Assembly: GCA_013400975.1 (NCBI GenBank)
Contig: WBMZ01008618.1
Coordinates: forward strand, 496,001-560,000
DNA from: Atrichornis clamosus
Taxonomy: Eukaryota; Chordata; Aves; Passeriformes; Menuridae
Reading direction: 5' to 3'
DNA length: 64,000 nt
Shown here in pieces: positions 37,101 to 47,629 of this stretch. The notes under the pieces were generated by a model. The model was given only the letters and a program-made list of their open reading frames with translations, searched no databases and was not told where the DNA came from. The number at the start of each line of letters is the position of its first letter. The stretch's first letter is position 1. A program made the position numbers and the translations under genes.

Positions 37101-39955
37101 ATTCCTTACCAAGTGTATTTTTCCAGCTGCTAAAGAGTAAGAAAAGACCCATCTATACTTGCAAAGTGTTGGGGAACAGAGGGTCAGGTCTAAGGGTAAT
37201 TACTTCCATAGATCCATCCAATGCAAACACACAGTCTCCCATAAAAGGGGAATTTGAAAGGACCAGAAGCTTCCCTAGAACATTTTCCTGCAGGCTCTGC
37301 TACCTTAGATTCAAAGGAGGAACAGAATACAGCAATAACAAAACTACAGTTAGACTGTGAACAGCTTCCCATTAGGTAACTAGGAGGGTGTTAGCCCAAA
37401 ATGCACCCCTGCGGTATCCTGACACTGCAGGACGTGGTACAGCTGCTGCACACACCAGCAGCCTTCACACCAGCACAAGGCACAGGTAACACCAGCAGCC
37501 AGGGACTCCTTACCACTGATTCCTATCCAAAATCACGCGGAAAGGGTCATCTCCTTTCAACCTGTTGCATACATCGCACATATAATTTTCAGCATCTCTG
37601 TGGCAAAGAAAGACCTGATACTCATACTCAGGTTTGAGATTTTTTTTTGACATGGATTACCATTCCTTCTTGTGGACAAAGAGAGAGAATTCCCTAACCT
37701 TTTTCAGGTAAGATTCCTCAGTTTTTGTCTTCAGCTAGGCTGATAGCTCTTCCCACTTTGTAGCAAACCTTGGCACTGAGCAATTTAACAGTCAGTATTC
37801 TCCTCCTGCTTCCTGAATTTCTGTTCCTACACAGCACACACAACAGCCTGTACTTATACAGGTATACAGAATTATACAAAATACAAAGGGAAAGGACTTT
37901 TGAAGCCATCTGGTGTGTGACCCCATTCAAAGCAAAATCAGCTACACCTAATTAGCCTGAGATACGCTTGCCTACCCTACTTAAACAGTCTCCACAAACT
38001 CCCTTGGAAATTTATTGTGATGTTTTGCTATTTTTACTATTAGAATGTTTTTCCAATGTTTAGTCTGTTCCAGAAATTTTAATTAAAAGCTCCCTCAGAG
38101 GAGACTGGATTATTGTGCATTCTCATACGTGAAAAAAACCCCAAATAAATCCACATACAGAACCACGACACATTGAATTTAAGGTTCATAAATTATTTGT
38201 AGGTCACATAGGTGTTTTTCAAACTTTGTGATTCAGAACAGTTTAAATGAAACCAGCTATTTATGTTTCCACCCTCTTGTTCACTTAAAAGAAGATCTTG
38301 ATCATAGTAATTTCTTTCCCAATTGAAGTTTTGAAAGCTCTAAATTCTCTGAAGAAAATAGTTGTTGGCATTTTTGGATGATAAACATCCCAAAGCGATG
38401 ATGGTAAATTACAGTGTTGCCCAATGATGCAGAAAAGTAGAGAAATGCAAACTGATAACCTCTGATTTATGAATACACACTCATTATTACAAAGTCGAGA
38501 GGTTCACAGTTGTAAGAGTGGGTCATTTTCATCTCAGTGCTTATTAAAAGTGTGAGAAGGAGGCATGAAGGGTGGCTGCCATTTTGCAATAGATTAACAC
38601 TTAATGCTCTTTGTTTCCAGTACAAATACAAAGCAATACTCAACCTCCTGCCTTTTTAAGGCCTACATATGCATTTGCTACTGTTCACAATCACAGAAGA
38701 TGGGAATTTTTACAACTGCCTTTTCTCGCTCATATTAAAAATTTTTCTCACATATAATCATTCCTTTACACCTTTTCTTTACAGAGAAAAAACACTTGTC
38801 CCAGATACTTAAAGAAATCCTGTGATCTGCTTCTTAAAACACATTAGTGATAGTGACAAAATTTACTTTGAAAGTATTTGAATTTATTATTTCACTTATT
38901 AAGAGACATTGCCAGTGAAACCCACCCAATGCACTCCAACTCATGAGCCAAGGAATCTGATGTGTCACAGCACGGAACTAAATTGCATTACATTCTTTCA
39001 TCACTCCCAAACTTGGTGATATTTTAATTTCTTTTCCTCTCTCTTCGTTACCTCTCTGTTAAATATTCAAAGCAGGCAACAAAAAGGAGAAGGAAAAAGG
39101 TCAATACAGCAAACAGAAAAAAAGTAAAATCTTCCTATCCGCTTTCGTTTGGTTGTTAGAGTTATCTTAATCAACCCAAACAGGTTTTCTGAGACATCTA
39201 ATTTGATTTTACAGAGTGCTAACCCATAGCCATATTTGACTTTCCTTTGATTCCAAGTGTAAAAAAAAGCCTTTATCTCATGTTCAGGCACATCATCGAA
39301 CCACACACACAATTGCATTTGCATTACGAGGCAGTGAAACATGGCTGGAGAGACATCTTGGATGTTATCTGTGTTAGTACTCAAGTGGAGAATATAATCA
39401 TAAATCCTTCTCTTCCCTTCCACCCTCCCACCTTTTTTCAGAAGTACACTTAAAATCTGGTTTTCAGCTTCACTGGGCCCATTACATCTGAACTTCAGTA
39501 ACAAGAATGTGATAGGAATATGTTGAGAGAAAGCATAGACAAAAGGTATATTTTCATAATGTTGGTTCAGTTTAACTGTTCCTATAATTAGCTACAACTC
39601 ATTAGGCAATAAACAGAAAAACAAAGAGATCATGAGTGGAAGGGCAATATTTTCTCCATAAAACAAACAAAAAACTAAACCAGATGCCTCTTTCATGAGG
39701 CTTTCCTTGCATAAATACACCCAGCAGCTTAGAAAAGATACTTTCTTGATTGAAAATATTTGTCTAGGAAGAAAACTTGTAAACATTATCTTGTGCAAAC
39801 TCAATAAAAAGTATTTACTGCTATAGTACACTTGGGATTTTTTGGTCTCAAGGATAAAATAACAATACAGCAATGGACTGCAGATGACTAGCTTTGATCT
39901 TTTATTAGTTCTTGTAATTGTCTCTTAATTTGTATTCTGCATAATAAGCACTCAC

Positions 39956-39985
39956 CTTCACCGTTTGTCCAGCTTCGGGGCCATC
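39956..39985 (-). CDS. FHIT: FHIT 30-nt microexon (human exon 7 equivalent), residues 84-93
   Basis: This minus-strand exon of exactly ten codons reads DGPEAGQTVK, identical to human FHIT residues 84-93 as remembered. It encodes the middle of the HIT signature: Gly89-Gln90-Thr91-Val92 form the nucleotide-binding loop directly before the HVHVH triad, which is in the next exon and outside this window. The acceptor is strong (a pyrimidine-rich CTTCTCCCTTTGCTTACAG) and so is the donor (AAG|GTGAGT). It begins and ends in phase 0, so skipping it would keep the frame but delete the binding loop. If the exon were read through at its donor, about 16 further residues would be added before a stop. Confidence 0.97.
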
Positions 39986-40861
39986 CTGTAAGCAAAGGGA
40001 GAAGTCTCAGGTTAGGTTATCTAACAAGGATCACACAGGAATTCAGAAACCTGACTCAATAATCATTTACATCCAATTACACTGTATGTTAAATTAGCGT
40101 ATTTTTCCTGAGGACCATTCAACACAAAGTTTCTGGACAAGGCTCCTTTCCATATCAAGCCATGGCAAAGTGAGAAACTCTCTCACACCACAAAAACAAC
40201 AGTTCCTATTTCTCATTCTTTCAGATTGTATTTTTCAATAGCAATAGATTTCTGATCCTTGTGAACATAAAATCACACATGGAAGTGAGAATTTAATCAA
40301 AGTATGCTTGCTTAAATTCCAATTGTAATGAATGGGCTTAGACTCTCCTGGTTTGCTTTAAACAGAGTTCATTTTTGGCATAAAAACATCTAGCACAAAT
40401 AACTGAAAGGTCAGAATTTATAACCTATTTACATGGCTACACTTCTCTGCCTGCATATAAACAGGAGGAATCTTTATCTCCAGCATAAGCCATGGGTTAC
40501 ACATGGAACAGGGGACGTGGCTGCCTTCTCTAGGTCAATCCTGCAAACACTTCTTTGAAGGAAGAATATTTCCTGAAATACTCACAAACAAGCATTCTGT
40601 TTGAGAGTGTTTGCTGGCTTTATCCAAAGTTTTGCAGCTATTAATTAACCACATTTTTCTGCTGGTTTCCTTCTTAGTTTTTTCCAATGGCAAATCTGGA
40701 AGACTGCAATGCAGTTATTTGACTTCTTGGTTTTTATCACTCTTATTTTGCATTTATTGCCCCTTGAAGTTTCAACGTCCTTTTGTCATTGGACTAGGGA
40801 AAAAAGGTAGCAAGCTTGATAAAAAACCATTAAACCTTTTTTAGATGAGCATTTTACAGAC
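39986..40861 (-). other. FHIT: FHIT intron 6 equivalent (876 bp, complete)
   Basis: This is the complete intron between the two coding exons. It begins on the minus strand with GTCTGTAAAATG and ends with TTGCTTACAG. It is AT-rich, with no repeats or further exons that I can see. It is very short compared with its neighbours, which extend at least 23 kb and 40 kb to the window edges. Reading through from exon 6 gives VCKMLI and then a stop. Confidence 0.93.
40011..40015 (-). promoter_or_regulatory. FHIT: Probable splice branch point for the FHIT 30-nt exon
   Basis: On the minus strand a CTAAC motif, preceded by another CTAAC-like copy, lies about 27 nt upstream of the first base of the 30-nt exon. 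A C/T-rich tract ending in TTACAG follows it. This matches the usual branch-point consensus and spacing. It is inferred from motif and distance only. Confidence 0.6.
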
Positions 40862-41007
40862 CTGGATGGAAATGGTGAGCGAGGTGCCGCAGAAGTGCTT
40901 CTCCACCACGTTCCCAACCCTTTGGGCTGTACAAAACAAATCAGCCACTTCCTCGGGACACAGGTCACGGAAACGCTCCACCGGCCGCAGGGGACAGACA
41001 AGGACAT
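40862..41007 (-). CDS. FHIT: FHIT coding exon (human exon 6 equivalent), residues 35-83
   Basis: FHIT hydrolyses diadenosine 5',5'''-P1,P3-triphosphate (Ap3A) to AMP and ADP; it is a homodimeric HIT-family enzyme and a tumour suppressor in mammals. Seen here: a 146-nt minus-strand segment bounded by a CCTCCAG acceptor and a CAG|GT donor, open throughout. It starts with the last two bases of the His35 codon (the first base comes from the upstream exon) and then reads 48 codons from [12 protein letters not shown] to TSLTISIQ, matching human FHIT residues 36-83 from memory. The last residue, Gln83, is a known nucleotide-binding residue and is kept. Compared with remembered human FHIT there are about nine substitutions: R48, C51, E53, C60, A62, N67, C74, I80 and I82. 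The gained cysteines at 51, 60 and 74 are unusual. The donor, GTCTGT, is weak. Identification is very secure; exact borders are secure because they join the next exon in phase. Confidence 0.96.
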
Positions 41008-43525
41008 CTGGAGGTGGCAGTGTCAAGGCACAAATGCAAGTCCGAGTGGTCCAGAAGGAGGAGAGTCCCAAACCCCAGCCTGTAATCTGGTTCTGATCAC
41101 CCTCGCATTGCCTGAACTCTTCCTCTCTGGTGATTATTATAAAAAACATATTAAAAACATCGGGCTAAATACAGAGAATCAGGTGATGCTTTGTTCAGAA
41201 CTTGTTTCCTCAAATCAGATATGGACAAAATGGCTAAACTAAGGTGCACGTGCTACTACTGACACATCCAAGGGAAAGCAAAATTTTCACAGACTCAAAT
41301 TTACCATCTCAATGGAGAAATGCTTGTGTTTAACACCTCTGAAAGTCAGAGACACTTTCTCTTTTGATTACCAATGGGGGAAAGTCAAAGAAATTGAGAG
41401 GGGTTTGGGTGTGTGGTCTGAATCAGCAGTTTTAAAATGCTTTTCCCCATATATGATATGTATTTTTGAAAATCTTGACCTTACACCTCCAATTTTAGGC
41501 ACCTAAATGTGACAAGCTGACACTATGCTGATCATAGCAGATCACTTATTTCTACACCACATTAATTACAATTCACAAGGAATGCTCACCTGTTGTAAAT
41601 ATTAGGTGTTTTTAGAAATACATTAAGATAATTAAGACTTTTTCCTTTTAAGCACAGTGTTCAGAACTGTGTAAATATACTTTGATTTAATTCTACCTTG
41701 GTGACTGTGCTTCGTGAGTCAGTGAAAGGAAGCTATAAAGTAAATAATGGAAGTACACAGACGCTGTTCACAGTCATCTGATCTGCTGTGTTCACAGTAA
41801 TTAATAATTGCTATGATTCCTCACTTGAAAGTCAATTTTGTAACATTATTAATATGGTCCGGAATTTTTAGCAGAGCCTCAGTTGTGTAAATCCAACAAG
41901 CAAGTACTTGGGACTTGATTCTCATTTCAATTCCCTGCAGACAAGGATTCTTTGTTGACTTACAGAACAGTATTTGCAGTATAAAGACCTTAAAGTAACC
42001 TTTTACATCACTTGAACTTTCATGACCAAAGGCTATGAAAATTATTTTTTTTCCCAGTATTAAAACAAGTGTTCAAAAGACTATTTGAAGAAAATTAAAT
42101 TCCATGCCATTGTATTAAAGTCATCTTTATTTTTACGGCATCTTGAAGCCTGCAGGTAATTCAGGAATATTTTCTATAATCCAGGAAAGGTAACTGGGAG
42201 ATGCTCTGCAGTTAACAGGTTCACAAAAAGGTTACATCAATCTGATTTTCAAGACCCACGTGAGACATTTGAAACAAGGAAAGATTAATACATGTGAAAG
42301 ATCAATTATTTCCATAAGCACAGAGACAAAACGTTTACAATCACTGAGTTTGCTGTTGGAATCACACAATTCTCATTAAAATGAGAAAACCAGACATTTT
42401 CTTGAGGTGAAGACATAGTGGCAGGTTTTGATCATTTTTCAGAGTCCAGATGAGGACAGACAAGTCTGTAATGGATATTTGCTAAAGAGGGAGAAGATTT
42501 GAGCAAGGTCCACCTGTAGCAACTCCCAACAGAACAGGAGAAGACTGGTCCCAGCTGTGGGTATTAATCTGCTTCGAAAATCTGTCTCAGGGTTTTTTTG
42601 TACAGCATCAGCTATGCCACCACTATTCTCCTTTTCTCTTGTTACAACTTATGGTATTAACATTTAAGAAAGGAGAAATAGATATTTAGAAAGCAAGTAC
42701 TTGGAAACAAAGCAATCCTGGATGGGGACAAAAAGCCTGGTTTTGTGGGGGTTTCATTGTGAAATGCTGTGTCCCTCGGTAAGTTACTGGGCGTAGCAAA
42801 CCCCTTGTAACTCATTTGTGCCTTCCCAGTGCACTGAACAAAGCACCTCCGTAAAGGAAGCTATTGGCTCACCTCAGGGCCCAAGGGAAGAGCTGGAAAG
42901 TTGCTTGGCAGACCTGATTTCCATACCAGGAATAAAGGAATAGAAAAACTAATTAATTTTACTCATAAAAAGGAAATCCATGTCAACACTAAAACAGGAA
43001 AAAGGACATTTGTTTAATCTGAGTTCATTTTTCAGAAGGAGAGAAGGGAAGCTTGTACCCTTAGGGCATCTGATACTTAAGTAGATAATTATCCTTCTTC
43101 TGCAGCACTGCTTTATTATCATGGCTCAATGAACCATTTATAAATGAAGAATTTCCCCTCACTTACCTCTAGCAAAACTGCTGCTTACATTAAGACAAGT
43201 TTCCTTTTTTCCTTTAGAATTTTCCCCAGCAGTTTCTCACCCTCTCAGACTCGCACATGCCTCACCAGCAATTGTTTGTTCTCTACCTAGCTTAGGGCCA
43301 CAGCCACAATTTTTGCATTAATCATGGTTTCTTCAACCTGATATTAGCACTGTACTACTTGCCACTGCAATGGATTGTAAAAAACATGAGCTAAACACTG
43401 CTTGGGAAAGCTTTTGTTTCCATGGCGCATCACAGAGGGAGTGAGGGCTGGTTCTGACCAAGACAGAACATGTTTTCTCTTAATTTTGTCACTAACCTGC
43501 ATTGTTAGTTTGCAAGTTGTCTCTG

Positions 43526-43537
43526 TCTCTCTCTCTC
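43526..43537. repeat. (TC)6 microsatellite
   Basis: Six TC units lie inside a longer pyrimidine-rich stretch (about 43519-43543), preceding a GC-richer patch. Confidence 0.85.
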
Positions 43538-45862
43538 CTCTTCCACACTTCATCTGTCTCACCTGCTCAGCCAGCACTTGCCAGGTGGTGCAGTGGAGGC
43601 TTCTCATTAACCGGGAGCCTCTCTGCTCCTGCGGGGCCACAGGGCTCCTGCAGCACCCAGTGCTGCACCCACAAACCACGGCGTTCTGCAAAAAAAGGGC
43701 TCGCACTTCCTCCTTACATTACCAGAGCTCATTTACAACTCAACTAGATTTTAACTATATTTCTGTCTTTGAATTTGATAAATAATTCAAAGGCACAATC
43801 ACACACTGGAGCATCTTCACTGAACTTTCCATCATTTCAAAATAATCCTACAAAGAATAATGATAGAAATTCTGAATCAGAGCTAAATTAACATGAGAAT
43901 GTAATTAGGACAATATTCAAGTTATATTTAACTATGAATATATTAAAAGGAAAATGTTAGAATGAATTCACAGATTTGAGGTCATTAAGAAAACAACCAT
44001 TCACTGCGACTTTAAATCATAATTTTTATCTGAAATTTTTGACACTAGGATAGTTTTTAACTTTATACCTGCTCTACTCACCTCCGAACTCTCCCTAAGT
44101 TTAAAATTAGATAAACTGTTCATTACTTTCTACCATTACCTGCAGCAAACACTGCTATGAAACCACTTCAGGTGACTGTGTATGAAAGATGCAAGTGGAA
44201 GTGAGTCTGTACTTATGTTTACATGCAATTAGTCCTTAGACTGAAGCATCTACTGCCATCTGAGATGCCTCAGGGCATCCAGCTGCCACTGCAGAAGATC
44301 AGGAGTCTCCCATATGCCCTAAGTCACAACTGCCAGTCAGGTGGGAAACCGGAATCATCCTGGGCTCTCTGAAATGGCCGTAGGTGCCTGTGTTTGGACA
44401 AGAGCCCCGACTTTAACAGAGTGGCTCAGCAGGACAAGGGGCTGGTACCCAGCAGCAGACCTCCTGCAAGACTGACTACAGGATTCTGCCTTCAGAAAGT
44501 TTGAACTTTATGTTTCCTTTCTCCAAACTCTATAATTAATAATTTTGTGATTTCTTCATTCATTCTAAACTGCTACTGACTGATGAAGTTTCTATTTTTA
44601 AGCTTTGATGTGCACAGCTGTTATTTCCTTCAAATTCTCTGAGTCAGTCCACATCATTAGAGCACATGCAATTTAATATGTCAACTTCTCCATTTTAAGG
44701 AGTGAAAAACCTTTACACTTTATTATAATTTGCAACAATACATTTCTCTCTCTAAATCTTGCACAAGTCTCTCAACAGCCTTACTTTTCTTCCGAATACC
44801 TAAATATGCATATACAAATCAATATGCAAACCCTCACACACACACTGAAAGCTCCATTAAAGATTCATTAAACAATGAGGAATGTCAGTATTTTTCAAAG
44901 ACTACCAGCAGATAGTAGCCTAAAACTCCAGGTATTGTGCATACTCCAGTGGAAGTGCATAACCATAAAGAGCAAAGCAAGAGTGGATCAGACCCATTTC
45001 CCTCAAACTCAGCTAAAACCTAAGGATGACCTACGTTTTCAACAAAATCACTTGTCCTTTTATATTGTGCACAGCAAACCACTCCCTGCACAACCTTGGG
45101 CGGGTTGTTTAATGCACCAAAGGCCATGAGCCTCCTCCATAATTCAAATTAACAGCCTGTTGGTCTATGAAGATTGTAACCAGTTGGAAACGCTCAGAGC
45201 TGTGGCCAAGCAGGCGTGGCTCAAGTTCCTGAAAACCAGCAGAGCAAGGATGCTTAAACACAGGTGCCACCTCAGCCCTCACCACTCTGTAAATCTCTTT
45301 TGTTTTCCATTGCCCGTTTAGACCACAATAACTGGAGGTGGGCAGTCAGAGACAACCACTGCAACGTGGTTCTGCAGCGGGCACCTGGACACTGCCAAGG
45401 CCCGGCTCAACAGTGCCCAGCACAAGTGAAAATTCCCCATGGGCGTGTGGGTGCTGAAGGATGTGCTCACACTGGAGATTTTGGGTGACAACTGAAAAGT
45501 GAGCACTTGTTGACTGCATCGTGACTTTAAGTTGATCAGACAGAGAGGGCTCAGGTTCTACAAGAAAAGCAACCAACGTCTGCATGACCACTGCTTCTAA
45601 TGTAATTTTTCTTCCACTAATATACAGAGTGCAGGCCAGAATTCGAAGGCACAGTAGCAATTTTTATTTGCTTTATACGAATTTTGACTTCGAAGTTTAA
45701 ATTATTGTAATTGTGTATTTAAGGTCTAGGCCAGACTCTGTGTTCCCTTCAGTGGGGCTCTGATCAACCCCGAAAAGTGTCTATTATAAATTTTCACACG
45801 TAACTATCAAGGTACACATGTTCTGTAGTTCTGAAATGTTGGAAAAATGGCCTTTGGGGGGT

Positions 45863-45898
45863 CAAAAAAAGAAAGAAAACCAAAAAAAAGAAACCCCA
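45863..45898. repeat. A-rich imperfect repeat
   Basis: Runs of A are interrupted by single G and CC steps (AAAAAAAGAAAGAAAA, then CCAAAAAAAAGAAA). It is low-complexity sequence and could be the decayed tail of a retroposed element, though no body is recognisable beside it. Confidence 0.8.
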
Positions 45899-46789
45899 AA
45901 GAGGTTAAAATTCCTTTTATGTGACAAGCTTTAGAACTGAACATAGCTTTTTCCAGGTTAAGTCCATTAATTTGCTATATAGAAACATACTTTCAGTTTT
46001 GACTCTTGTTTTATTCCTGAATTTGAACTTCAAACAGAACGATTCAAAGCTTTATAAAGGAAAAAATTAAAGGCTCTCCAGGTACTGACACTCTAACAAT
46101 GGGAATAAAGTTCTTTTTTTTTTCTTTGTCTTTTTGAGGAACCACTTAAAAACATTAAAATTGACAGGTTTTCTTAATATGTGAGGCTTTAAAAGAACAA
46201 AATACAAGGGGAAAAAGGCAAAATACCTAAAAGTGAAAGGGTAATTGCTACTTCATGAAGCTCCTGGGTTTCACCAATATTGTTAGCTTTCTACACCATT
46301 TGTTATGAAATTTTTTAACTTAGGAAAATTATTTATTTTCAATGTGTAACATAGTCAGGAATCCATAGCTCACATCGGGATGGAAACACTGTTACGGTCC
46401 CTTTAAAAATTCTTCCCTCTCAGAAGAGGGAGTGCAAGAGTCAAGATCCCAAAACAACAACAACCAACCCAAGAAAACCCACAAAAACAATTAGAGCAAA
46501 AACATATTTGAACAATGAAAAGTAGTAGTTAATAAAATCTCCAAAACTTTAAAAAGTCTTAAATATCTATTTTTAGCATTCTAGTCTTTTACATAAAAAG
46601 TAGTTTAATTAATAAATAAAATTTTCCTTAATAGTTTAAGTTTGGAAAACACATCAAAACTGACTTTTCCATTAGTATTTTGGTTTTGACTAATTTGTTT
46701 TCAATTCAAAAATGTCCCAAACTATAATACCTATAGAGACTTAATATTCCTGCATGCATTTCATAAGCTTAGGTGAAAGACTTAAAGCG

Positions 46790-47070
46790 CAGCAGCCTCT
46801 CCTCTCCCTCCAGGCTGAAAACACCCCAACCACTCACAGAGCAACTCCCTACAAGGACTCCGGCCTTGGAAATTGGCCCTTCGCTCGGTTTAGGATGAGT
46901 ACAGGTCAGATACTGCCACCATCTCTGGGCAGCAGCAGGAAGGAGGTGATGGACACGCAGAGATGGCGTCCCTGGAGCTGCTCAGGGCCAGCTCGGCCCT
47001 CGCTGAGGAGGGAAGGCAAAACCTTGGGCTGGGTGCTGGGAGCTCAGGGGCCACAAGAACCAGCTGCAGA
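46790..47070. other. GC-richer block in intron 5
   Basis: About 280 bp of GC-richer sequence with TTCGCTCGG, GGACACGCAG and AGCTCGGCCCTCGC. No gene recognised. Confidence 0.4.
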
Positions 47071-47607
47071 AAACTGTAATAAATGATTATTTCCAACTAT
47101 TTCATGCATCTGTATGAAAGACCCCTTGTGCACATCCATAAGCTGATGGGAATGCAGAAATAATGTGCTGTGGGGGGACGGGGGAGGGATTATTCTTTTC
47201 TTATACTCTGTTTTACATGAATTTGCATCCAGTGCCCCAAGCAGAGATAATCAGTCAGACAAAGCTTCAGGTATTAAAACTCTCCACAACGTCCCCAGAT
47301 TCAGCTGAGGAGTGTAGGCAGGGGTATTAAATTCATCATTGCATCTAAGCAGAAGTTTCCTTTGTTCAAAAGCTCTAATTGCTAAGAGAAAGAAGTCCCA
47401 GAGCTCTGAAAAAACACAGGAGAATGCATGACTAATAAAATTAATATAACTGAAAAACAACTGCCAGTCATTTATCTTTTTTTCTGCCCTTGAACAATTC
47501 TTCACATTTTGAAGGCTATGGGAGCAACTTCTCTATGTGAGGAAAACAATAATGGTTCCACAGATGCTGCCTGTAGGAGGAGTCAAGAAGGAAGCCAACA
47601 CTGAAAT

Positions 47608-47629
47608 TGCGCACGCACGTACACACACA
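47608..47629. repeat. Second alternating purine-pyrimidine tract
   Basis: Twenty-two bases alternate strictly from TGCGCACGCACG through TACACACACA. Unlike most CA repeats it carries three CpG steps, so it is a candidate Z-forming segment. Confidence 0.85.

Larger units (their letters stand above)
1..39955 (-). other. FHIT: FHIT intron 7 equivalent, 5' part (continues beyond the window)
   Basis: These 40 kb follow the 30-nt exon in transcript order. The next expected exon begins with the HVHVHVLPRK triad segment; I looked for it on the minus strand and did not find it, so the intron runs past position 1. The sequence alternates AT-rich stretches with GC/CpG-rich blocks of roughly 300-700 bp. 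It contains one avian-type repeat remnant, one MIR-like fragment, simple repeats and several cryptic splice-site pairs, all listed separately. The remainder is ordinary intronic sequence in which I see no gene. Confidence 0.88.

Noticed and set aside
1..39955. FHIT HVHVH catalytic-triad exon
   Set aside because: Looked for on the minus strand and not found; expected below position 1.
41008..41010. Apparent Asp at the start of FHIT exon 6 when read through the acceptor
   Set aside because: The G belongs to the intron's AG. The real first base of this codon comes from the upstream exon, where human FHIT supplies C to give His35.
43166..43200. Perfect minus-strand donor AGAG|GTAAGTGAG
   Set aside because: No convincing acceptor upstream within normal exon length; likely a lone cryptic donor.
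44079..44095. Minus-strand GGAG|GTGAGT donor with an AG 13 nt upstream
   Set aside because: The putative acceptor lacks a pyrimidine tract and 13 nt is implausibly short.
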